A stretch of DNA of 33,736 bases from Anaeromyces robustus. Its lineage: Eukaryota > Neocallimastigomycota > Neocallimastigomycetes > Neocallimastigales > Neocallimastigaceae. The DNA lies in assembly GCA_002104895.1 (NCBI GenBank), contig MCFG01000545.1:1-33736 (forward strand), written 5' to 3'. Below, piece by piece: positions 25,208 to 33,736 of this stretch; the stretch's first letter is position 1, and each line of letters starts with the position of its first letter. A program made the translations under genes and the position numbers. Below the pieces are notes generated by a model, which was given only the letters and a program-made list of their open reading frames with translations, did no database searches and was not told the DNA's origin.

Positions 25208-25600
25208 AAACCAAATTTACTGACTTTCAATAATTCCGATTGTTTCTTTTTTTTTGTTTTTTTGCTTTTTTTTAATATTTTTTTTTTATAATATCAATTT
25301 TTAAATAATAAAACTGATATTATGATAAATTATTAATATTAGAGATTATTTACATTTATATATATCACATATTTTATATCTATTATAAATATAATGACAT
25401 AATTATAAAACCAAATTCACTGATTTTCAATAATTCCTAGTGTTTTTTTTTTTTTTTTTTTTTTGCTTTTTTTTTTTTTTTTTTTTTTTTAATATTTTTT
25501 TATTATATCAATTTCAATTTTTTAAAAATAAAACTGATATAATAAATTATTAATATTAGATTAATTATATTTATCACATATTTTATATCCATTATATAAA
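25208..25600. repeat. imperfect tandem repeat, ~195-bp unit with expanded T-runs
   Basis: Two consecutive copies starting at ACCAAATTTACTGACTTTC and ACCAAATTCACTGATTTTC. Both continue through CAATAATTCC, a T-run broken by GC, AATATTTTTT, a TATCAATTT segment, AATAAAACTGATAT, TAAATTATTAATATTAGA and CACATATTTTATATC. The second copy has longer T-runs. It sits directly upstream of the HEAT-repeat gene and may duplicate promoter material. Confidence 0.8.
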
Positions 25601-25706
25601 ACTTATTGATTATATTTGTTTTTATTATATTTTATTAAGTATATTAGATTAATAAATAGTTAATAATAAATAAATATATATAGATATATATATAAAGAGA
25701 GAGAAA

Positions 25707-26357
25707 ATGGTAGACAACGAAAATGACAAAAAAGTACTAAAGGAATTAAGAGAAGTAACAAAAAATAAAAAAAATTGGAAAACAATGATTGATGATGTTG
25801 CACTTAAATTAAATGAAAACTATTCTGTCAATGTAAAAGCAAAAGTTTTATGGATTCTTGGAGAAATGGGATTAAACTATCCTGTTCAGATAAAAGTATA
25901 TATTGAAGATATTGCTGGTTACTTAAAAAATAGTCATCCTAAATTACGTGAAAGAGCAGTTAATGCATTAGGAAGAATAGGTAGAGCTGATAAAAATTTA
26001 GTTATTCCATATATGGATAAATTAATGGAAATGAGAAAAGATAAAGCAAATAATGTCAGACTTGCATTTATTTGGGCTTGTGAGAATATTGCAACCAATG
26101 CACCAGAATTATTTTATGAAAAAATGGAATGGTTTTACAAATTAATATCTGATCAAGATAAAAAAGTTCGAATTGAAGCACCTGAAATGTTTCGCGTTAT
26201 GGGAAAAAGAAAACCACAATATGTAAAACCTTACCTTGAAAAATTACAAGTAATTGCAGATAATGATGAAAATCGTGTTGTTCGTATTCACAGTGCAGGT
26301 GCAATCCGTATAACTAAAAAAGCATTAAATGAAATTGAAAATGCTGTAGAAAATTAA
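25707..26357 (+). CDS. intronless HEAT-repeat protein
   Basis: Single uninterrupted frame of 216 residues, ATG preceded by AAAGAGAGAGAAA. No signal peptide or membrane segment. From about residue 20 to the end it is five helical-hairpin repeats of ~38 residues of the HEAT (PBS-lyase-like) class. Typical cores are VKAKVLWILGEMG, LRERAVNALGRIG, VRLAFIWACENIA, VRIEAPEMFRVMG and VRIHSAGAIRIT, each with the (L/V)R-x-x-A pattern and a following acidic/proline turn. HEAT solenoids are protein-binding scaffolds, so no reaction is claimed. The compact all-HEAT build and absence of introns, beside intron-rich neighbours, resemble bacterial and archaeal HEAT proteins, so acquisition by transfer from rumen prokaryotes is a reasonable inference. 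It sits between the two ferrochelatase copies on the opposite strand. Confidence 0.9.
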   Translation: MVDNENDKKVLKELREVTKNKKNWKTMIDDVALKLNENYSVNVKAKVLWILGEMGLNYPVQIKVYIEDIAGYLKNSHPKLRERAVNALGRIGRADKNLVIPYMDKLMEMRKDKANNVRLAFIWACENIATNAPELFYEKMEWFYKLISDQDKKVRIEAPEMFRVMGKRKPQYVKPYLEKLQVIADNDENRVVRIHSAGAIRITKKALNEIENAVEN

Positions 26358-27085
26358 AGGAAGAAAAAAATGCTAAAAAAAAAAAAAACATGAAATTAAA
26401 TGTTATAAAAGATTAATTGAAAAAAAAATAATAATAAAATGAATCATAAAAATGTTATATAAAAGATTAAATGAAAAAAAAAAAAAAAATTAATAAAATG
26501 AATATTTTTTTATTATTATTATTATTATTAATTTTATTTGGGTTTAATTTATTTGATAATAAGGATGCTGATATATAAAACTTTAAATTAAAATAATTTA
26601 TATTATTTTGAGGTATATCAATATTGTAATTTATAAATGAATATATTATCTTTTATTAATATTAGTAAAAATAAACTTCCAAATAATTTTATCATATAAT
26701 TATTCTTTTTATATATTTTTCAAGTAATTTAAGGATTTAAATAATGATAATAAATATAATGAATATAATAATTGATAATAAGTGATAATAAGTGATAATA
26801 ATTAATAATAATTAATTTTATTATTTATTATTTCTAATTAAATAATACCTTTGGATATTTGTATAAAAAAAAAAAAAAAAAACATTTCATTAATTACAAA
26901 ATAAATTAATATTATGATTTCTACTATTACTGATTCTTTCAGCTTTTTTTTTTTTTTGTTTGTTTGTTTTTTTTTTTTTGTTTTTGTTTTTGTTTTTTGT
27001 TTTTGTTTTTGTTTTTTGGTTATTTATTATTGGAATGTCATTATAAATATTTATTCATGTTATATAAGTATTTTTATTTATTTAT
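26358..27085. other. 0.7-kb convergent spacer
   Basis: 3' flank of both the HEAT gene and ferrochelatase B. It contains a twofold repeat of ATGTTATA(TA)AAAGATTAA...AATAAAATGAAT units near 26399-26503, TGATAATAAG units near 26775-26810, and a T-run with regularly spaced G (TTTTTG units) at 26944-27018. No gene was seen. Confidence 0.65.
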
Positions 27086-29269
<2,184 letters not shown>

Positions 29270-30173
29270 TTTCTTTCTTTTTCCTTTACAAGTAAATATA
29301 GCTTATTTGCCAAAATCTTTTTATTATTATTTTATTTTATTTCTAAAAAATTCTTGAAAAGCTTTTAAAACATTACATTTATATTTTGATAAGAATAGAA
29401 TTTTAGTAAAATAATTTATAATAAAAAAAATAAAAATAAAATAAAATAAACTTGTTTTAACTTATTTATAAAAGTATTAATTTTCATTTAATCATATTAT
29501 ATTATATATTTAAATATATTTAAAATATATATATTTATTAATATCAACACGTTTTTAATATTTTTACATTTTTAATATTTTTTTTTTTAATGTTTTTTTT
29601 TTTTTTTTTTTTTCTTATTGGTTTTTGTAAACTTGTATTTAAGATTCTTTATATTTAATTATTGATAATTATTGATAATTATTCCGCTAATTTAATTAAG
29701 TTTAAGGTTAATTTTTATAATTTTCTATTTTCTGTATATTTAATATAATTTTATTTATTTACTTATTTATTTATTAATTTATTTATTAATTTATTAATTT
29801 ATTCATTATATATTTATTATTAATTTATTTATTATTTATTATTTTTTATTTATTATTTTATTTATTTGATTTAAATAAATAAATAAATAACAAATAAATA
29901 ATTATATATTAAATAAAAAATCACCTCATTTTTATCAAAGTTATTCATTACAATTATTTACATTTACATTATTAATTCCATAGCATATGTCACAATGCAT
30001 AATTTTTAGTAAAATTTTAATTAATTTAAGATTTAAAAAAAATTATATATTTATATACATATATATATATATACATATATTTATTTTTAATTCTTAATAA
30101 CTAAAATATTATTGAACTTTACAAATAATATAATATAGTTTTTTTTTTTTTAAATTAAGCATTAATTAATTAT

Positions 30174-30229
30174 AGGCGAGTAAAAGGAAATATGAGCCTA
30201 TCTGCTCACTCAGTGACGGGAAATTGACT
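30174..30229. ncRNA. possible structured RNA or regulatory islet
   Basis: A ~56-bp patch of roughly 45% G+C in DNA that is otherwise about 10-15% G+C. It can form TGAGC-CTATCT-GCTCA (30193-30208) or the overlapping CAC-TCA-GTG hairpin. It has no tRNA T-loop motif and I cannot match it to a known RNA. It is flagged only because its composition and pairing are unusual here. Confidence 0.2.
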
Positions 30230-30689
30230 ATATTATATACATAACTTTTATCTCATTATCATAATACTTCATATTCTACGGAATAAATAATATATTAAAT
30301 AATATATAATAAAAATAATATAATTAAATACTAATAGATTTTATTATTTAAAAAAAAATATACATATATATATATATACTTTTATGTAAAAATTATGTAA
30401 AAAAGTATATATATATACTTTTTATTTTTTTTCTAGACTTGCTAATATTTTTTATAATATTTATTAATTAAATATATTACATACATATGAATATATTATA
30501 CATTAAACTAAAGAAAATATAATGAATAAATATAAAAATAAAAAGTAATAAAAATAGAAAATGAAATTTATTATGAATATTAAATTATAAAAAATATATA
30601 AAAAATATATATATATTTATAAACTATTAATACAGAAAGAAATATTTATAGAAATAATTTTATTTCAAACTTTTCTCATTCAACAAATG

Positions 30690-30709
30690 TAGCACCATTA
30701 CTGGTGCTA
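30690..30709. other. perfect 8-bp-stem hairpin
   Basis: TAGCACCA, loop TTAC, TGGTGCTA. It is G+C-rich relative to the surroundings and lies just beside the retroposed insertion. It may be a transcript structure or simply part of a former coding stretch. Confidence 0.5.
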
Positions 30710-30714
30710 ACATA

Positions 30715-30780
30715 TAAAGTATCCTTATTTTTTTTTTTTTTTTTAGACTAGGATTAATCTTTATTTAAAGTATCCTTATT
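30715..30780 (-). mobile_element. short poly(A)-tailed retroposed insertion with 15-bp target-site duplications
   Basis: The 15-bp sequence TAAAGTATCCTTATT occurs exactly at 30715-30729 and 30766-30780. Read on the minus strand, the 36 bp between them begin AATAAAGATTAATCCTAGTCT and end in an A-run of about 15. So an AATAAA signal, a 15-base gap and a poly(A) tail sit between perfect direct repeats. This is the known outcome of LINE-type target-primed reverse transcription of an mRNA, severely 5'-truncated. The source mRNA is not identifiable from 21 bases. Confidence 0.6.
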
Positions 30781-30905
30781 AAAATAAATTTCATACCTTT
30801 TTATTTTGACATCAATACCTTTGAAATCACTTGGAAAAAATGTGTATTATAACAGAATTCCAAGAAATTTGTAGCAAGAAATATATTAAATTTTGACATA
30901 ACCTA
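30781..30905 (-). pseudogene. coding-like remnant, unidentified
   Basis: Minus-strand frames here have protein-like composition (for example DFKGIDVKIKRYEIYF read from about 30835 toward 30785) and lower A+T than flanking DNA, but there is no usable start or full-length frame. The patch borders the poly(A)-tailed insertion. It may be the last part of a dead gene. No family was recognised. Confidence 0.25.
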
Positions 30906-31560
30906 TATATAATATAAATTAATCTAACCCTTTAAATATTATATTAAATCATTATGAAGAGGAAAGAAAAATAAAATATAAAATAATAGTAATAGTAATA
31001 AAATATAATAAAATAAAATAAAATAAAATAAAATAATACGTCATCAACATATTTACAAGTTATATTTTTTAAAGTTTATACTTTATTATTATTATTTTTA
31101 TTTATGTAATTAATATGAATATATCATATTAAAAATATCAATATTTACAAGAATTAATTATAAATATATATATTATAATATAATAATGATTTTTTATTAT
31201 AATTTAACAATCGATATTAAAATTATAATATTTCATTAAAATATTTAATTATCAAATAAAAACTTTTTTTTTTAATTTGATATTAAAAATAATTAATGTT
31301 ATATATATTATATATATTTGATTTTTTTTAATATTTTATATATATATTTTATATTATATTATATTATATTTTAATTTTTTATTAAATATATATAAGATAG
31401 AATTTATAATTAATAATATATATTACATATTACATATTATTAATTCAATTGTTTTTAATAATTTATATTTATATTGTCTGCATTTATTTATAAATGAATA
31501 TAGTATTATTTTTTTTTATATTATTAATAAATTAATTAAATTTAAAATTTAGATAGAAAA

Positions 31561-32364
31561 TTAGACTAAAAATATATTATCAGGTAAACCACAGACTTCC
31601 CCATTTATTTTAACAAATATACCATCGTTACTGGCTTTATCTTGTTCAGAAACATATTCTGGTGTTAATTTTTCACGTAATTCTATATTATTGTAAATTT
31701 CAGTACAACATTTGTAACCTTTTTCTTTATACCATGAACATGGATATTTTTCATTAAAACCACACCATTGTTCATTTTCTACACCCCATGATCCAAAATC
31801 ATCTCTATAAAAGACTTTACCAGGAGTTTTACAACACATATAACCTTCTAAAGCACTTCTACAATTTTTATATAATTCATAATGACATGTATTATTATTA
31901 ATAATACATTTATTTCCATTAGTTTTATCGGTACTCCAAAGGCTTCCATATTTATCAATAGATTCAATATTTGTACAACTTGAACAATATTGTATACTAC
32001 ACCAATTTCCATTTTCTACACTCCATACTCCTTCATTATCTTTAAATACTACATCATGTTGTTCTTTACAAATTTCATATAATTGTGATACTTTTGGTTC
32101 TTCTGTTTTTACTGGTTCTTCTGTTTTTTTTGGTTCTTCTGGAATGGTTGGTACACATCTGAGACTATGATCCCAAACTAAAATACCACATTTTTGTCCA
32201 TTTTCTATACTCCAATCTCCATGTTCATCAGTAAATTCAACTTTTGGTTCATTACCTTTACAACATGGATAACCTAATTTTTCAGCCCAACAATCAGGAA
32301 TACAAGCTGAAACATTTGAAATAGCAAGAGCTGCAGTCAAAATTAAAACTTTGTAACTTTTCAT
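31561..32364 (-). CDS. secreted multi-dockerin (fungal CBM10-type) protein without catalytic module
   Basis: Single exon, 267 residues. Residues 1-20 are a signal peptide ending SNVSA. The first fungal dockerin is at 21-61, with CIPDCWAEKLGYPCC, then DEHGDWSIENGQKCGI. A Pro/Glu/Lys/Thr linker follows at 73-93. Then come two degenerate modules, at ~99-123 (FKDNEGVWSVENGNWCSI) and ~130-153 (DKYGSLWSTD...NKCII). A near-canonical module at ~168-202 has CRSALEGYMCC and DDFGSWGVENEQWCGF. The last, at ~209-259, has CSWYKEKGYKCC, an insertion and KINGEVCGLP. Fungal dockerins usually hang on glycoside hydrolases and attach them to scaffoldins of the anaerobic-fungal cellulosome. Here no hydrolase, esterase or carbohydrate-binding domain is left over, so the protein may bridge or cap complexes. 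That role is inference. The ATG at 32364 is directly followed by the signal peptide. Confidence 0.9.
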   Translation of the reverse strand: MKSYKVLILTAALAISNVSACIPDCWAEKLGYPCCKGNEPKVEFTDEHGDWSIENGQKCGILVWDHSLRCVPTIPEEPKKTEEPVKTEEPKVSQLYEICKEQHDVVFKDNEGVWSVENGNWCSIQYCSSCTNIESIDKYGSLWSTDKTNGNKCIINNNTCHYELYKNCRSALEGYMCCKTPGKVFYRDDFGSWGVENEQWCGFNEKYPCSWYKEKGYKCCTEIYNNIELREKLTPEYVSEQDKASNDGIFVKINGEVCGLPDNIFLV

Positions 32365-32722
32365 TTCTTATAGTATTATTATTATTATTTTTTTTATGTA
32401 ATTTAATTTAACTTGATTTAATTTGTTTTATTTATATTTTATTTTTATATTTAATATTTATTTAATATTTAATTATTTTTTTTATTATTTATTTTTCTTA
32501 AGTATATATTTTATTATTTAAATAAAACAAAAAATATTTTTTTCAAGAAAGAAAATTGTAATATTTATACTAAAAAATAAAGTTTTTTTTTTTTTATAAC
32601 AAAAACCCAAAAGATTAAAATGAGGGTATAAAATATTGAAAAAAGAATTTTCCTTTTTTATTATTTAAAATACTATTAATAATTATTTCCAATAATTTAA
32701 TATGTAATTAATAATGAATAAT

Positions 32723-32741
32723 GAATAAATAAATAAATTAA

Positions 32742-32820
<79 letters not shown>

Positions 32821-32825
32821 ACAAA

Positions 32826-32884
<59 letters not shown>

Positions 32885-32896
32885 ACAAATAATAAA
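32723..32896. repeat. (AAAT)n microsatellite, ~43 units
   Basis: Tetranucleotide AAAT/ATAA array of about 170 bp with a few interruptions (AATTAAT near 32736, ACAAAT near 32821 and 32884). Its poly-LFIY translation on the minus strand is not a gene. Confidence 0.95.
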
Positions 32897-33373
32897 ATAA
32901 ATATATAAATAATTAATAATATAATAAATTTATTTATTTAATTATTATTTATTTATTTATTATTAATTATTAATTATTATTATAAACAGAAATTTTTTTT
33001 AATATACTTATATTTGATATAAAACTTTAATAATTAATAAATGTTTGTTATAATAACAATAATAAAGAAATATTAGTAATAAAAAAAATTATAAAAATAT
33101 TAATAATAATTAATATAATGTATAATATAATGTATGTATATATTATTTATATTATATTAATAATATAATATATGTATATATTATTTTATCTGTGTTAATA
33201 TTATTAAAATACAATATTTAATATATATTTAATATATCAAATATTGTGATACAGAAAATCCAAGATGAAAGTAATACTCATATGAAAGAAAGCATGAAAA
33301 AATAATCCAATACTTTTTCTTTTTTTTTTTATGGTGAAGTGAGGCTATATTTTATATTTAATTGAAGTATATC

Positions 33374-33430
33374 TTTTTTTTTTTTTTTTTTTTTTTTTTT
33401 ATGGCACACAATTTGTACGTCAACTTTATT
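33374..33430 (-). mobile_element. mRNA-like 3' end: AATAAA signal plus genome-encoded poly(A)
   Basis: On the minus strand AATAAA (33430-33425) is followed after 24 bases (GTTGACGTACAAATTGTGTG...) by 27 consecutive A. That is the arrangement of a polyadenylated transcript copied into DNA. It lies about 200 bp after the stop codon of the G+C-rich frame at the right edge. Long A- or T-runs are common in this genome, so coincidence cannot be excluded, and the far end of any element is outside the window. Confidence 0.35.
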
Positions 33431-33595
33431 GAATTTAAATATTAAAATACATGAATCATAAAAAAAACACATAATGAAAAAAAATGATACTAAAAAAAAA
33501 ATAAAAACCAGTAAAATATTATAGATAATAATAGATAATACTGGAGGAAAAAAAGAAGTATAATAATATTTAAAAACAATAAATCCATACAGCCC

Positions 33596-33617
33596 TTAAT
33601 TCTAAATATAGAATTAA
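33596..33617. other. perfect 9-bp-stem hairpin after right-edge frame
   Basis: TTAATTCTA, loop AATA, TAGAATTAA. It lies 13 bp beyond the stop codon of the minus-strand frame, in its presumed 3' untranslated region. Confidence 0.6.
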
Positions 33618-33629
33618 AGTAAAATTGAT

Positions 33630-33736
33630 CTATCCTATTCCACTAGGGTCGGAAATAGGATCGGCATTTGCCCTACTAGGCTGTCCTACTGTGTTATCAG
33701 CATTGACGTTCCTGGAGAGGTTGGTTTTAAATTTAT
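33630..33736 (-). CDS. 3' end of a G+C-rich unidentified frame (runs off right edge)
   Basis: The last 34 codons and TAG stop of a minus-strand frame. The end reads NADNTVGQPSRANAD then PISDPSGIG, with NAD occurring twice. This stretch is roughly half G+C, unlike every neighbour including RPS25 flanks. The other frames are also open over this short distance, so strand and frame are not certain; the minus frame is preferred because it ends cleanly and is followed by a 3'UTR-like AT-rich stretch with AATAAA and poly(A). It could be the end of a retroposed element or a transferred gene. The family is not recognised. Confidence 0.3.
   Translation of the reverse strand, partial: KFKTNLSRNVNADNTVGQPSRANADPISDPSGIG

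Larger units (their letters stand above)
24308..25706. other. 1.4-kb divergent spacer between ferrochelatase A and the HEAT gene
   Basis: Should hold both promoters. No gene was seen. It contains a large palindrome (24913-25003) and a two-copy imperfect tandem repeat (25208-25600), both listed separately. Confidence 0.65.
29270..31560. other. 2.3-kb spacer with two G+C-richer islets
   Basis: Upstream region of ferrochelatase B and downstream region of the dockerin gene. Mostly AT repeats, TTTA-type tracts near 29755-29890 and a T-run near 29595-29613. Two patches stand out from the background and are listed separately: 30174-30229 and 30660-30905. No complete gene was seen. Confidence 0.6.
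32365..33629. other. 1.3-kb spacer, upstream of the dockerin gene
   Basis: No gene was seen. It contains the AAAT array at 32723-32896, short AT palindromes, TGTATATATTAT units near 33130-33182 and a 27-base T-run at 33374-33400. The part right of that T-run looks like a 3' untranslated region of the right-edge gene (see next entries). Confidence 0.6.

Noticed and set aside
30174-30229. Possible fragment of large-subunit rRNA (GGCGAGT followed by AAA..GGAAA)
   Set aside because: The similarity covers only a few bases of the conserved GGCGAGTGAA region and does not continue on either side.
32697-32888. Minus-strand LFIY-repeat frame
   Set aside because: Translation of the AAAT microsatellite.
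33374-33562. Complete insertion bounded by GAAGTATA at both ends
   Set aside because: Only 8 AT-rich bases match (near 33365 and 33555), which is expected by chance in this composition.

Overview
The window is extremely A+T-rich nuclear DNA from a eukaryote. Its genes contain many short introns, with GTAAGT/GTAAAT-type donors and TAG or AAG acceptors, and long microsatellites lie between and inside them. The content points to an anaerobic gut fungus (Neocallimastigomycota): a secreted protein built of fungal dockerin (CBM10-type) modules, a secreted LRR protein carrying two CBM18 chitin-binding modules, asparagine- and threonine-homopolymer proteins, and an intronless HEAT-repeat gene of bacterial or archaeal flavour. 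The phylum assignment is inference from gene content. No rRNA, tRNA, CRISPR array or complete transposon was recognised.

Layout, left to right. The 5' part of a cyclin-like gene runs off the left edge (1-946, minus). About 4.9 kb of noncoding DNA with TTTA microsatellites follows. An 11-exon LRR/CBM18 surface protein gene occupies 5805-9784 (minus), with nearly every exon being one 24-residue LRR. After a 2.8-kb divergent spacer comes a 17-exon ARMH3 (C10orf76) homologue (12573-17236, plus), which I rebuilt exon by exon to 672 residues, close to the 689 of human ARMH3. Next are a small secreted six-cysteine, knottin-like, Asn-rich protein (18285-18890, plus) and ribosomal protein eS25/RPS25, with an intron directly after its ATG (19703-20247, plus).

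From 21.9 to 29.3 kb there are two paralogous five-exon ferrochelatase genes on the minus strand (21934-24307 and 27086-29269). Each encodes 437 residues with identical exon lengths, and they flank an intronless five-unit HEAT-repeat gene (25707-26357, plus). Both ferrochelatases keep the catalytic His/Glu signatures, lack an obvious N-terminal targeting sequence and end in a hydrophobic C-terminal tail segment. That is notable in a lineage thought to lack respiratory mitochondria.

The right part holds a 267-residue secreted protein made almost wholly of dockerin-like modules (31561-32364, minus), a short poly(A)-tailed insertion with 15-bp direct repeats (30715-30780), and at the right edge a G+C-rich open frame followed by an mRNA-like 3' end with an encoded poly(A) run. 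The last may be the tail of a retroposed element. The genes do not form an operon-like pathway. The cell-surface/cellulosome genes, the housekeeping genes (RPS25, ARMH3) and the haem gene pair appear to be independent units.
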